Assembly: GCF_016772415.1 (NCBI RefSeq)
Contig: NZ_JAGSGD010000001.1
Coordinates: forward strand, 1,178,001-1,242,000
Length of the DNA: 64,000 nt
Direction of reading: 5' to 3'
DNA from: Phenylobacterium glaciei
GTDB taxonomy: Bacteria; Pseudomonadota; Alphaproteobacteria; Caulobacterales; Caulobacteraceae
A program made the translations under genes and the position numbers. The notes below the pieces were generated by a model. It was not told the DNA's origin and did not search any database. It worked only from the letters and a program-made list of their open reading frames with translations. Every line of letters starts with the position of its first letter. Position 1 is the first letter of the stretch. Below, piece by piece: positions 36,298-45,600 of the stretch.

Positions 36298-37302
36298 TCA
36301 GGCCTCCTGGATCGCCGACAGTTTCCAGGCCCCGCCGCGTGGCCGGGTGAAGGTCCAGTGCTCGGTGGTCTCGGTGGCCTTGCCCGCGTCGCCCTCCAGC
36401 ACCGCGTTGCTGGTCCGGTCGCGCATCACGTCGATGCTGGAATAGCGCAGGGCGGCGGTGGCGTAGTCGGTGTCGTCCTCACGCCAGGCCTCGGCCACGT
36501 CGGCCTGCAGCAGGCGCACGTCGGACACCTCGTTGCGGCGGCCTTGGGTGGCGTTCTGGCTCAGCTCCTCGGACAGGTAGCTCATGATCTCCGGGGTCGT
36601 CCGCTCGCGCAGGGCGGCGTAGTCCTCGCGGCCAAAGGCGGACTGGACCTCGCTCAGCAGTTCCTCGAAACGGTCGCGGTCGGCCTGGGTGACGCCGATT
36701 TCCACGGTCTCCGGCTCGGGAGGCGGCGGTACGGCGCTGGCGCCGCCGCCGAAGCCCGCGCCCAGGCCGCTGTTGGCCGGTTGTTCAAACCCGCGCGCCC
36801 CGCCGAAGGGCGCCACATTGTCCCGCGCATAGCCGGCGGGGCCGGCGGTCGCCGCCCGCCGGCGGCGGAACAGCATCACGATCAGGCCGACGCCGAGGCC
36901 CAGGATGGCCAACTGCATCAGGGTGTTCATCATCCCGGCGCCCGCGCCGCCCCAGCCGTGGCCGAGGAACATGCCCAGCAGCCCGCCGGCCACCAGGCCG
37001 CCGAGGATGCCGCCACCCATCCCGCCCAGGAACCCGCCGCGCCGCGGCGCCTGGGCCTGCGCCGCCGCATTGGCCGGCGCCTGCGCCGTCGCGCCCGGAC
37101 GTTGGGTGTTGGGGGTCATGGAGCGCTGGATCGGCGCGGTCGCCTGAGGCGCCGTCGCGGTCGGCCGCGGCGCGCTATAGGTCCGCATCCCCCGGCTGCC
37201 GAAGCTCCCGCCCCGCCGCGCCTCAGCGGTCTCCGCCGCCATCAGGCTCAGGACGAGGGTCACCCCCAGCATGGAGGTCAGTTTGGCGGCGGTGCGGCTC
37301 AT
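36298..37302 (-). CDS. Tim44-like domain membrane protein
   Basis: A 334-residue protein. An N-terminal hydrophobic segment and AEARRGGSFGSRG start a Gly/Pro-rich disordered part. A second hydrophobic section follows: glycine-rich GGMGGGILGGLVAGGLLGMF, then MQLAILGLGVGLIVMLF before RRRRA. The C-terminal 150 residues form a Tim44-like/NTF2-fold domain (DRFEELLSEVQSAFGREDYA, ending HWTFTRPRGGAWKL). The ATG at 37302 has GGGAG upstream. Bacterial members are membrane-attached with no defined role. Confidence 0.86.
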   Translation of the reverse strand: MSRTAAKLTSMLGVTLVLSLMAAETAEARRGGSFGSRGMRTYSAPRPTATAPQATAPIQRSMTPNTQRPGATAQAPANAAAQAQAPRRGGFLGGMGGGILGGLVAGGLLGMFLGHGWGGAGAGMMNTLMQLAILGLGVGLIVMLFRRRRAATAGPAGYARDNVAPFGGARGFEQPANSGLGAGFGGGASAVPPPPEPETVEIGVTQADRDRFEELLSEVQSAFGREDYAALRERTTPEIMSYLSEELSQNATQGRRNEVSDVRLLQADVAEAWREDDTDYATAALRYSSIDVMRDRTSNAVLEGDAGKATETTEHWTFTRPRGGAWKLSAIQEA

Positions 37303-37564
37303 GGTCGGAAGTCTCCCTTTACCGCGCATGTAAGGCGCCACAAGCGCCACCGACAGGGCCGATGACGCGATTGTCAGCGTGAGCTCCGAAGGTTGCGCTC
37401 GCTAACGATAAATCCGCTCTTGCCGGCGAGGGCCGAACCCAGCGGAAGAGGGAGACGCCCGCACGCCCTGATCCAGGGAGCATCGGGCGATGCCGCACCT
37501 TGCCCGGCGTTTCTTCGTCCCGTCCCCCAACACCGTGACGAACCGCGCCGGCTGGGTGGCGGGT

Positions 37565-38863
37565 TCAGGAGCCTGCGGCTGTCAGCGCCTGGTCGATATC
37601 GGCCAGGATGTCGTCGATGTGCTCAAGGCCGATCGACAGGCGCACGTAGCCGGGGGAGACGCCGGCGGCGGTTTGCGACTCCGCATCAAGCTGGGAGTGA
37701 GTCGTTGATGCGGGATGGATCGCCAGGCTGCGCGCGTCGCCGATGTTGGCCACATGGTAGAGAAGTTTCAGGCCATCGATGAACTTGCGGCCCGCATTCA
37801 CGCCCCCGGCCAACTCGAAGCCTAAGAGACCGCCGAAGCCGTTCTTGAGGTAGCGCTCGGCCCGCGCCCGCGGTTCGCCTGACTGCTGGCTGGGATGAAT
37901 GACCCGCGTGACGCCGGCGCGCCCGGCCAGCCAGGCGGCAACCCTGTCGGCGTTCTCGCAGTGTCGGGGCATGCGCAAGGGGAGGGTCTCGACGCCCTGT
38001 AGGATCTGGAAGGCGTTGAAGGGTGAGATCGCAGCGCCGAGGTCGCGCAACAACACCGTTCGCGTACGCATGATGTAGGCGACGGGTCCAATCGGCTTCA
38101 CCGCCTGGGTCCAGATGGCGCCTTGATAGGAGGGGTCGGGACTGTTGAGAGCGGGCTGGCGATCTCCTGTCGCCTCCCAGTCGAAGGCGCCGCCGTCGAC
38201 GATCACGCCGCCGATCGAGGTGCCGTGGCCGCCGAGGTACTTGGTCGCCGAATAGACCACCACCGCCGCGCCATGCTCGAGGGGGCGGCAGAGCAGCGGG
38301 GCCGCGGTGTTGTCCATGATCAACGGGACGCCCAATGCCCGACCGATCGCCGCCACCTCAGCGATTGGGAACACTTCGAGTTTCGGGTTGGGCAAGGTCT
38401 CGGCGTAGTAGGCGCGCGTCTTGTCGTCCGTGGCGCGCCGGAAGTTCTCAGGGTCTGCGGGATCGACGAAGCGCACCTCGATGCCCTGGTCGCGCAGTGT
38501 GTTGGCGAACAGGTTCCAGGTGCCCCCGTAAAGGGCCGTCGAGCTGACGACGTTATCGCCGGCCTTGGCCAAGGTCTGCAACGCGAGCGCGGAGGCCGCC
38601 TGGCCCGAGGCGACAGCCAGCGCTGCTGCGCCGCCTTCCAGAGCGGCGATGCGCTGTTCGAGCACATCGGTCGTCGGGTTCATGATCCGCGTATAGATGT
38701 TGCCCATCTCCTGCAGGGCGAACAACGCCGAGGCATGGTCGGTATCCCGGAACTGGTAGGACGTCGTCTGGTGGATCGGCACGGCCACCGAACCAGTCGT
38801 CGGATCGGCGCGCCATCCGGCGTGCAGGGCCAGGGTCTCAGGATGCAGGGATCGGGCCGTCAT
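37565..38863 (-). CDS. metY: O-acetylhomoserine aminocarboxypropyltransferase (sulfhydrylase)
   Basis: A 432-residue PLP enzyme of the Cys/Met metabolism group, making homocysteine from O-acetylhomoserine and sulfide. The N-terminus (LHPETLALHAGWRADPTTGS) and insert length fit the MetY branch. The PLP lysine lies in YSATKYLGGHGT. The C-terminal SLAIHPASTTHSQL is a family signature. I saw no SAM-II riboswitch upstream. Direct repeats of GTCGATC at 38874 and 38889 lie just before the start and may bind a regulator. Confidence 0.93.
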   Translation of the reverse strand: MTARSLHPETLALHAGWRADPTTGSVAVPIHQTTSYQFRDTDHASALFALQEMGNIYTRIMNPTTDVLEQRIAALEGGAAALAVASGQAASALALQTLAKAGDNVVSSTALYGGTWNLFANTLRDQGIEVRFVDPADPENFRRATDDKTRAYYAETLPNPKLEVFPIAEVAAIGRALGVPLIMDNTAAPLLCRPLEHGAAVVVYSATKYLGGHGTSIGGVIVDGGAFDWEATGDRQPALNSPDPSYQGAIWTQAVKPIGPVAYIMRTRTVLLRDLGAAISPFNAFQILQGVETLPLRMPRHCENADRVAAWLAGRAGVTRVIHPSQQSGEPRARAERYLKNGFGGLLGFELAGGVNAGRKFIDGLKLLYHVANIGDARSLAIHPASTTHSQLDAESQTAAGVSPGYVRLSIGLEHIDDILADIDQALTAAGS

Positions 38864-38873
38864 GGTTCACCTC

Positions 38874-38895
38874 GTCGATCTCTAAGATGTCGATC
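38874..38895. promoter_or_regulatory. Direct repeat before metY
   Basis: GTCGATC occurs at 38874-38880 and again at 38889-38895, a 15-bp period, 11 bp upstream of the metY start. Possible regulator binding site; no known motif assigned with confidence. Confidence 0.35.
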
Positions 38896-39127
38896 ATTTC
38901 GCTGTCAGCTTCGGCCCGAGCAGGCCGCGCTAGTCAAGCGGGATCGCGGCCTCGATCAGCAGCGACTGTCAGCGTTCAGCCATATAGAAGGCGGCGTTCG
39001 CGAGGTCCATTCTCGGCTCTTCGCTACCCCTGCGCAGGTTCGCTTCCCGCCTCCGCACCGCTCACCCTGGACCAAGCCTCCCCACCACCCCCATAGTCCT
39101 CCCCAACAACCGTCTGGGGAGGCGACC

Positions 39128-40864
39128 ATGCTACGCAGATACGGGCTCCTGGCCCTGGGGCTGATCCTGATCCTGGCGGGGTCGGTTCTCGCCCATGCCG
39201 TCCAGACCACCCACGGCGTCACGGTCACCGATGTGCGGTTCGCCGGCGACAAGGGGGTCGTCATGAGCGGGCTGCTCTATCGGCCGGCCTCGGCCACGGC
39301 GGCCACGCCGGCGCCGGCGGTCCTGGCCAGCCACGGCTATATCAACACCCGCGAGATGCAGAGCCCCTTCGCCATCGAGCTGTCGCGGCGCGGCTTCGTG
39401 GTGCTGGCCATGGACATGACCGGGCATGGTGGTTCCGGCGCCGCCGTCGGCCAGCAGGGCTTCGGCGGGCCCGCCGCCCTGCGCTACCTGCGGGCGCTCG
39501 ACTATGTGGACGCTGGCAATATCGGCCTGGAGGGCCACAGTCTGGGGGGCGGGCCGGTGGTGGCCGCGGCCGAGACCTATCCGCGGTCCTACAAGGCCGT
39601 GGTGCTGGAGGGCTCGACGCCCGCCATCGGGGCGGTATTCGGGGCCGCCGCCAAGGGTAGCTTGCGCAACCTCGCCGTCGTGTTCGGCCAATATGACGAG
39701 TTCGCCCCCCTGATGTGGCAGGTGGCCAAGGGCGGCGACGTCGAGACGTCGAAGTCCCTGCAGGCGATCTTCGGCGCCACCGGTCCGGTGGTGGAGGGCC
39801 GCCTCTATGGCGACCCGGCGGCGGGCACCGCGCGGGTGCTGTACAATCCCCCGATCACCCACCCGTGGGAGCACTTCTCCTCGGCCGGGATCGGCCACGC
39901 GGTGGACTGGTTCCAGACCAGGCTGACCGGCGCGGCGCGGCCCCTGCCGCCCGGCGACCAGATCTGGCTCTGGAAGGAGGTCGGCACGGGGGCGGGCTTC
40001 CTGGGCTTTGTGATCCTGCTGCTGGGGACCTTCCAGGTCCTGCTCGGTGTCCCGGTGTTGGCGGGCCTGGCCCGCCCCGCCGAGCCCGTCGGCACCGAGC
40101 GCGGGGCTAAGTGGTGGCTGGCGGCCATGCTGACGGCGGTCGTGCCCGCCGCCACCTTCTTCGCCTTCATGGAGGTGGGAAACCTGTTCTTCCCCATGAA
40201 GCTGTTCCCGCAATACATCACCAACCAGCTGCTGGTCTGGGCCCTGCTGAACGGGCTGCTGACCCTGGGGCTGGGGCTGGTCCTCAAGGGCGGCAAGAGC
40301 GCCTTCAGCCACGACTGGCCCCGCAGCCTCGCCATCGCGGTGATCACCGTGGCGGTGGGGCACCTGTCGCTGGCCGCCGTCCAGGCGGTGTTCGGGGTCG
40401 ACTACCGGTTCTGGGTCCTGGGGCTGAAGCCGCTGGACGCCCCGCACCTGGTGATGGCGCTCGCCTACCTGCCGCTCTGGACCGGCTTCTTCCTGGTCTC
40501 CCTGCGCGCCCTGCACGCCAACCTGGCCGTGAAGGGGGAGGGGGCGGTGCGCGCCTACCTGACCGCGGCCCTGGCCATGAGCCTGGGCTTCGTCGTCCTG
40601 CTGGCCCTCCAGTACGGCAGCCTGTTTTCCACCGGCCTGCTGGCCGTGCCGTCGGCGTCGCTGAACACCATCATCGCCATCCAGTTCGTGCCCCTGCTGG
40701 CCATGGTGGGCGTGATCGCGGCCTTCACCTACCGACGGACCAACAGCTACGTGCCGGGCGCCCTGATCTGCGCCATGGTGATCTGCTGGTACGTGACGGC
40801 CGGCACCGCCACCCACTGGTCGCCGGAGTTCAGGCTGCCGGGGGCGCCGGCGACGTCGAAATAG
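39128..40864 (+). CDS. Alpha/beta hydrolase fused to a polytopic membrane domain
   Basis: A 578-residue protein. A signal anchor (YGLLALGLILILAGSVLA) leads to a hydrolase domain with nucleophile motif GLEGHSLGGGP (Ser near residue 142) and an oxyanion strand (VLASHGYINTREMQ). From about residue 295 there are seven or eight hydrophobic helices (FLGFVILLLGTFQVLLGV onward). The long frame upstream of 39128 is antisense to metY and not real. The layout suggests the hydrolase faces the periplasm; substrate unknown. Confidence 0.84.
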   Translation: MLRRYGLLALGLILILAGSVLAHAVQTTHGVTVTDVRFAGDKGVVMSGLLYRPASATAATPAPAVLASHGYINTREMQSPFAIELSRRGFVVLAMDMTGHGGSGAAVGQQGFGGPAALRYLRALDYVDAGNIGLEGHSLGGGPVVAAAETYPRSYKAVVLEGSTPAIGAVFGAAAKGSLRNLAVVFGQYDEFAPLMWQVAKGGDVETSKSLQAIFGATGPVVEGRLYGDPAAGTARVLYNPPITHPWEHFSSAGIGHAVDWFQTRLTGAARPLPPGDQIWLWKEVGTGAGFLGFVILLLGTFQVLLGVPVLAGLARPAEPVGTERGAKWWLAAMLTAVVPAATFFAFMEVGNLFFPMKLFPQYITNQLLVWALLNGLLTLGLGLVLKGGKSAFSHDWPRSLAIAVITVAVGHLSLAAVQAVFGVDYRFWVLGLKPLDAPHLVMALAYLPLWTGFFLVSLRALHANLAVKGEGAVRAYLTAALAMSLGFVVLLALQYGSLFSTGLLAVPSASLNTIIAIQFVPLLAMVGVIAAFTYRRTNSYVPGALICAMVICWYVTAGTATHWSPEFRLPGAPATSK

Positions 40865-40868
40865 GCGT

Positions 40869-40892
40869 CGCGCCGGGGATCGCCCCGGCGCG
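40869..40892. terminator. Strong hairpin between convergent genes
   Basis: Perfect 10-bp stem CGCGCCGGGG (40869-40878) and CCCCGGCGCG (40883-40892) with loop ATCG, between stops at 40864 and 40902. There is no U-run, so it may be a weak intrinsic terminator or an RNA 3'-end stabiliser. Confidence 0.5.
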
Positions 40893-40901
40893 CGCGTCGG
40901 T

Positions 40902-41300
40902 CTAGCGGAGCAGGGCCGAGACGACCTCGGAGATCAGGCCGCTTCGGGTCTGAGCCAGGTAGTACTGGTCGTCCACACGCACCCAGCGATAGCCGTAGGG
41001 CGGCGTGCGCAGGCGATATGTCTGCGGGTTGGTCACATAGTAGCGCTGGGTGATGTAGGTGGTCGGGAGACGCTGGCCGCGATTGTACATCTTCTTGTAC
41101 TGGCCAGGGGGCATGTGGCCGGGCTTGTTGGCCAGGCCCGGGGGGCCCCAGGCGCCGTGGTGTTCGTCGCGGTCTTCGCCATCGTGGTGCTTCTCGCCCT
41201 TGTCGTGGCCCTTGTCGTGACCGTGGCCGCCGGGGTCGGCGAAGGCGGGGGCCGCCAGGGCCAGGCTGGCGGCGGCGGCGGCGATGAGAATGGTTTTCAT
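40902..41300 (-). CDS. RcnB-like exported His-rich protein
   Basis: A 132-residue secreted protein. The signal peptide is MKTILIAAAAASLALAAPAF with cleavage after AFA. A His/Asp/Lys-rich section (HGHDKGHDKGEKHHDGEDRD) could bind metal ions. The C-terminal half (QRLPTTYITQRYYV, PYGYRWVRVDDQYYL) matches the RcnB domain known from periplasmic nickel/cobalt homeostasis proteins. A metal role is inferred. Confidence 0.85.
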   Translation of the reverse strand: MKTILIAAAAASLALAAPAFADPGGHGHDKGHDKGEKHHDGEDRDEHHGAWGPPGLANKPGHMPPGQYKKMYNRGQRLPTTYITQRYYVTNPQTYRLRTPPYGYRWVRVDDQYYLAQTRSGLISEVVSALLR

Positions 41301-41371
41301 GGCGTGGATCCTTCTGGAGCGCAGTCCCTCGTGGGCTCCCTAACGCCGTGCGCGGTCAGAAGGTCCGTCGA

Positions 41372-41986
41372 CTAGACGACAATCCGGTACGCACACCGCC
41401 GCGCGCCGGCCAGGATGTGGTCCAGCCGCTCGACCTTGGCCGGGGCCAGCAGCATCTGGAACAGGGAAAGCTCGGCGCGGCAGAAGCCTTGGCAGGCGGT
41501 GGCGGCCGCGCAGATCGGGCAGTGGTTCTCGACCAGCAGGTAGGACCCGTCCTCCTGCGCACTCCATTCGGCCATGTAGCCCTCGGCGGCCCGCAGCTGC
41601 GCCAGCTTGGCAAGCCTGGACTCCAGGCCTTGGTCGGGCAGGGCGGCCTTGTAGCCCTCGCCCACCACCCGCTCGCGCCGCGCGATCAGCCGGTCCAGGA
41701 CCGCGGGCCCGAACTCGGCCCGCACCGCCTCGATCAAATCCACCGTCATCTGGGCGTGGGTGTCGGGGAAGCGGCCGTGGCCCTTGGTCGTCAGCGACCA
41801 GGACCGGCGCGGCCGGCCCACGCCGGCGCGGGCTGTGGCGTGCTCCACCAAGCCCTCGGTGGTCAGTTTCTCCAGGCCCTGAAGCGCCGCCTGCCGGCTG
41901 ATCCCAAGCGTCTGCGCAAGCGCCAGGGTCCGGCTCGGCCCCCGGGTCTTGATCTGGAACAGCAGGTCGTCGGGCGTGCTTCGCAT
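41372..41986 (-). CDS. HTH regulator with C-terminal Cys cluster (SufR-like)
   Basis: A 204-residue regulator. A DeoR/ArsR-type winged helix occupies residues 8-70 (LALAQTLGISRQAALQGLEK, then RPRRSWSLTTKG). The C-terminal part has four cysteines in ENHCPICAAATACQGFC plus a late RRCAYR. This layout recalls SufR-type [Fe-S] repressors, so a redox or iron-sulfur signal is plausible. It is divergent from an MFS transporter gene, with an inverted repeat at its own start. Confidence 0.8.
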   Translation of the reverse strand: MRSTPDDLLFQIKTRGPSRTLALAQTLGISRQAALQGLEKLTTEGLVEHATARAGVGRPRRSWSLTTKGHGRFPDTHAQMTVDLIEAVRAEFGPAVLDRLIARRERVVGEGYKAALPDQGLESRLAKLAQLRAAEGYMAEWSAQEDGSYLLVENHCPICAAATACQGFCRAELSLFQMLLAPAKVERLDHILAGARRCAYRIVV

Positions 41987-42010
41987 TTGACAATCGATCT
42001 ATTGCAAATC
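41985..42010. promoter_or_regulatory. Operator candidate between the Cys-cluster regulator and the MFS gene
   Basis: TTTGACAAT (41986-41994) and ATTGCAAAT (42001-42009) make an imperfect inverted repeat around CGATCT. It lies at the regulator's start codon and about 55 bp before the MFS ATG, and includes a TTGACA that could serve as a -35 box. Confidence 0.45.
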
Positions 42011-42061
42011 TTCGCCGCCCCGTCTAGTCAGAGCGCCATTCGCCCTGTTGAGCCTGTCGAA

Positions 42062-43465
42062 ATGGAACCTGCCCAAGCCCAGGACGGAAGCTGGGCCGAC
42101 GTCGTTGCCGACGGCCGGCTGCCGCTGTTCGCCCTGATCTGTCTTGGGGTCTGGCTGGGCGCCGCTGACAGCCTGGTCACAGCCACCATCATGCCCAGCG
42201 TCGGCGCCGACCTCGGCGGCTACGCCTATTTCGGCTGGGCCACGGCGGGCTACCTGCTGGGCTCGGTGATGGCCGGCGCGAGCTCGGGCCTGCTGGCCCG
42301 GCGCTTCGGCCTGCGGCGCGCGACGGCCTGCGCGGCCCTGCTCTACGCCGCCGGCTGCGCGCTCAGCGCCGCTGGGCCTGACATGGCCAGTTTCCTCATC
42401 GGCCGCCTGCTGCAGGGGATCGGCGGCGGCTGGGTCACCGGCTTCTGCTCGGTCGCCATCGGCCTCCTATTCCCCAACCGCCTGCTGCCCCGGGTCTACG
42501 CCGCCATCACCGGCGTCTGGGGCATCGCCAGCCTGGTGGGGCCCATGATCGGCGGCATCTTCGCCGACCTGGGCGTCTGGCGCTGGGTCTTCTGGTTCTT
42601 CGCCATCCAGGCTGTGGCCGTCGCCGGCGCGGCCTTCGTCATGCTGCCCAAGGGCGACAACGGCGACCAGGGCCAGGGCGTCGCCTGGGGCCAGCTCGGT
42701 CTCATCGCCGGCGGCGTCGTGGCCATCGGCGCGGCCGACGTGGCCGGAACCTTCGGCCGCTCGGCGGGCCTGACCCTGGTGGGCGTCGTCCTGCTGCTGG
42801 CCATGGTCTGGCTGGACGAGCGCGCCGTGGTCCGCCTGCTGCCCAAGGGCTCGGGCTCCCTGCGCACCATCCCGGGCTCCGGCTACGCGACCATGTTCCT
42901 GCTGACGGCGGCCTCCATGGGCTTCTCCATCTACGGTCCCGCGATCCTGCAACAGCTCGCCGGTTTGTCTGCCCTGACCGCCGGCTATGTGATCGCCGGA
43001 GAGGCGGCGGCCTGGACCCTCGCGGGTCTGGCCGTCGCCCATCTCACCGGGCGCTGGCCGGGGCGCATGATCCTCACCGGCGCGGTGTGCGCCACCGCGG
43101 GCATAGGCGTCAGCGCCCTGGTCTTCCCCACAGGCTCGGTTCTCGGGATCGTGCTTGCCGGCGCGGCGCTGGGGGCGGGGTTCGGCCTGTCCTGGGCCTT
43201 CATGAGCCAGGCCATCCTGGCGGCTCTGCCCGACGAGGAGCGCGCCATCGGGGCTGCAGCTATGACCACCGTGCGCCTGACCGGCTCGGCGGCGGGCGCA
43301 GCGCTCGCGGCCGCCGTCGCCAATCTGGTGGGCTTCTCCCACGGCCTGAGTGACGCCACGGCCAGGTCGGCCGGCGTCTGGGTCTTCGCAGCGGCCCTGC
43401 CGGTGGCGCTGGCGGGCCTTTGGACCGCGCGGCGCCTGGCGAGCTATCGCGCCGAGTCCGCCTAG
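42062..43465 (+). CDS. MFS drug/solute exporter (DHA2-like)
   Basis: A 467-residue major facilitator. The start at 42062 gives MEPAQAQDG and then TM1 (LPLFALICLGVWLGAADSL). Motif A follows TM2 (GLLARRFGLRRATA), and GGGWVTGFCSVAIGLLFPNR and RVYAAITGVWGIASLVGPMI contain the antiporter motif C-like section. About 12-14 hydrophobic helices fit. Substrate unknown. No obvious Shine-Dalgarno precedes the ATG, which lies in a TTGAGCCTGTCGAAATGG context. The stop overlaps lysC's stop (convergent). Confidence 0.88.
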   Translation: MEPAQAQDGSWADVVADGRLPLFALICLGVWLGAADSLVTATIMPSVGADLGGYAYFGWATAGYLLGSVMAGASSGLLARRFGLRRATACAALLYAAGCALSAAGPDMASFLIGRLLQGIGGGWVTGFCSVAIGLLFPNRLLPRVYAAITGVWGIASLVGPMIGGIFADLGVWRWVFWFFAIQAVAVAGAAFVMLPKGDNGDQGQGVAWGQLGLIAGGVVAIGAADVAGTFGRSAGLTLVGVVLLLAMVWLDERAVVRLLPKGSGSLRTIPGSGYATMFLLTAASMGFSIYGPAILQQLAGLSALTAGYVIAGEAAAWTLAGLAVAHLTGRWPGRMILTGAVCATAGIGVSALVFPTGSVLGIVLAGAALGAGFGLSWAFMSQAILAALPDEERAIGAAAMTTVRLTGSAAGAALAAAVANLVGFSHGLSDATARSAGVWVFAAALPVALAGLWTARRLASYRAESA

Positions 43466-44724
43466 AGCTGGTCCAGCCCGTAGGCCGCGTGCAGCGCTCG
43501 CACGGCCAGCTCCGTATAGGCCGCATCGATCAGAACGCTGATCTTGATCTCGGACGTCGAGATCACCTGGATGTTGACGCCCTTCTCGGCCAGGGCGCCG
43601 AACATGGTCTTGGCGACGCCGGTGTGGCTGCGCATGCCGACCCCGATCACCGAGACCTTGGCCACGTCCTCGTTGACCGCCACGTCCTCGAAGCCGATCT
43701 GCGGCTGGGCGGCGCGGACGATCTCCACGGCGCGGGCGGCGTCGCGCTTGCCCACCGTGAATTCCATATTGGCGGTGTCGGCGGTGCGGGCGTGGCTCTG
43801 GACGATCATGTCCACATTTACGTTGGCGTCGGCCAGCGCCCCGAAGATCACCGAGGAAACCCCGGGATGGTCGGGCAGGCCGTACAGCGTGATCTTGGCC
43901 TCGTCGCGGCTATAGGCGACCCCGCTCACGATGCGCTTTTCCATGATCTCTTCCTCGTCGCACACGATGGTGCCTTGGCCGGGCGCTTCGCCGGGCTCGA
44001 CAAAACTGGACAGCACCCGCACCGGCACGTTCTGGGCCATGGCGAGTTCGACGGAGCGGGTCTGCAGCACCTTGGCGCCCAGGGAGGCCATCTCCAGCAT
44101 CTCCTCGTAGGAGATCTTGTTGAGCTTGCGCGCCTTGCTCTCGATCCGCGGGTCGGTGGTGTAGACGCCGTCAACGTCGGTATAGATGTCGCAGCGGATG
44201 GCCTTCACGGCCGCCGCGATCGCCACGGCGCTGGTGTCGGAGCCGCCGCGCCCAAGCGTTGCGATGCGGCCGTCTCGGGTGACGCCCTGGAAGCCGGCGA
44301 TCACCGCCACCTGACCCTTGTCCATGGCCTCGATCAGGTTCTCCGGCGGCACGTCATCGATGCGCGCGCGGCCGTGGGCGTCGTCGGCGATGATCGGGAT
44401 CTGCCAGCCCATCCAGGAGCGGGCCGGGATGCCCATGTTGCGCAGGGTCATGGCCAGCAGGCCGGCGGTCACCTGTTCGCCCGAGGCCACCACGACGTCG
44501 TACTCATCGTCGGAGGGCGGTAGGCCCTGGCCTGCTGCGCCGGCGCCGTCGGTCCAGGCCACCAGCTCGTTGGTCTTGCCGGACATGGCCGAAACCACCA
44601 CGGCCACCTGATGGCCCGCGGCCACCTCGGCGGCCACCAGCCGACCCACGCGCCGGATGCGCTCCAGGTCAGCGACGGACGTACCGCCGAATTTCATCAC
44701 CAGCCGGGACATGGGCGTGGTCAC
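43462..44724 (-). CDS. lysC: Aspartate kinase (LysC)
   Basis: A protein of up to 420 residues catalysing the first step to Lys, Thr and Met. The kinase domain begins LVMKFGGTSVADLERI and has TLGRGGSDTSAVAIAAA. Two ACT domains (from about residue 270: ITLYGLPDHPGVSSVIFGAL and VSVIGVGMRSHTGVAKTMF) provide feedback control. The longest start is GTG at 44724 with AAGGAG just upstream; ATG at 44712 is an alternative. It is divergent from ubiG. Confidence 0.96.
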   Translation of the reverse strand: MTTPMSRLVMKFGGTSVADLERIRRVGRLVAAEVAAGHQVAVVVSAMSGKTNELVAWTDGAGAAGQGLPPSDDEYDVVVASGEQVTAGLLAMTLRNMGIPARSWMGWQIPIIADDAHGRARIDDVPPENLIEAMDKGQVAVIAGFQGVTRDGRIATLGRGGSDTSAVAIAAAVKAIRCDIYTDVDGVYTTDPRIESKARKLNKISYEEMLEMASLGAKVLQTRSVELAMAQNVPVRVLSSFVEPGEAPGQGTIVCDEEEIMEKRIVSGVAYSRDEAKITLYGLPDHPGVSSVIFGALADANVNVDMIVQSHARTADTANMEFTVGKRDAARAVEIVRAAQPQIGFEDVAVNEDVAKVSVIGVGMRSHTGVAKTMFGALAEKGVNIQVISTSEIKISVLIDAAYTELAVRALHAAYGLDQL

Positions 44725-44827
44725 AAGCTCCTTGAGGGGAGAGGGAAGGGCCGCGTTCTAGCGACGCTCGGCGCGCGGGGCAACGCTGGGCTTCGCGCGG
44801 AGCCCGGAGAGGCGTAGAAGGGCGCCC

Positions 44828-45574
44828 ATGACCGTCGCTTCCAGCATCGACCCCGCAGACGTCGAACGCTTCTCCCGCATCGCCGCCGAATGGTGGGATC
44901 CGAAGGGCAAGTTCGCGCCCCTGCACAAATTCAACCCTGTGCGCCTGTCCTTCATCCGCGAGCAGGCCCTGGTCCGCTTCGGCCGCGACAGCCAGGCGCG
45001 TCAGCCCTTCGAGGGTCTGAGGCTGCTGGATATCGGCTGCGGCGGCGGCCTGCTCAGCGAGCCCATGACCCGGCTGGGCTTCTCGGTCACCGGTGTCGAC
45101 GCCTCGGAGCGCAACATCGGCACCGCCAAGGCCCACGCCGACGAACAGAAGCTCGACATCGACTACCGCGCCGGGACCGCCGAGGGCCTGGAGGCCGACG
45201 GCGCCGGCCCCTTCGACGTGATCCTCAATATGGAGGTGATCGAGCACGTGGCCGATCCGGGCGAATATCTGCGCAGCTGCTCGCGTCTGCTGGCGCCCGG
45301 TGGCCTGATGATCGTGGCGACCCTGAACCGCACCCTCAAGGCCTTCGCCCTGGCCAAGGTCGGTGCGGAGTACGTCCTGCGCTGGCTGCCGGCCGGCACC
45401 CACGACTGGACCAAATTCCTCAAGCCCGACGAACTGCGCGGCTTCCTCAAGGATGAGAAGCTGCAAGTCCAGGGACCCTTCGGGGTGGCCTTCGACCCCA
45501 TGAATGGGCGCTGGTGCCGGTCTTCGGACTGCGACATCAACTACATGATGACTGTCACCCGCGACGCGTCGTAA
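44828..45574 (+). CDS. ubiG: Ubiquinone biosynthesis O-methyltransferase (UbiG)
   Basis: A 248-residue SAM-dependent methyltransferase acting at both O-methylation steps of ubiquinone synthesis. The N-terminus [20 protein letters not shown] and [14 protein letters not shown] are diagnostic. Motif I is [15 protein letters not shown]; the post-motif is [18 protein letters not shown], and WLPAGTHDW follows as in other UbiG proteins. It is divergent from lysC, a familiar alphaproteobacterial order. Confidence 0.97.
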   Translation: MTVASSIDPADVERFSRIAAEWWDPKGKFAPLHKFNPVRLSFIREQALVRFGRDSQARQPFEGLRLLDIGCGGGLLSEPMTRLGFSVTGVDASERNIGTAKAHADEQKLDIDYRAGTAEGLEADGAGPFDVILNMEVIEHVADPGEYLRSCSRLLAPGGLMIVATLNRTLKAFALAKVGAEYVLRWLPAGTHDWTKFLKPDELRGFLKDEKLQVQGPFGVAFDPMNGRWCRSSDCDINYMMTVTRDAS

Positions 45575-45600
45575 ACACGGCCCGTTCAAAGGACCTATCC

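Noticed and set aside
37303-37564. Short plus-strand ORFs in the gap between the Tim44-like gene and metY
   Set aside because: They run into the antisense of metY, lack ribosome-binding sites and have no recognisable protein features.
38864-38990. Possible SAM-II riboswitch upstream of metY
   Set aside because: The minus-strand leader lacks the SAM-II core pseudoknot consensus; only a 15-bp-spaced direct repeat is visible.
38123-39127. N-terminal extension of the membrane-fused hydrolase
   Set aside because: It overlaps metY in antisense, and the ATG at 39128 starts a clean signal anchor.
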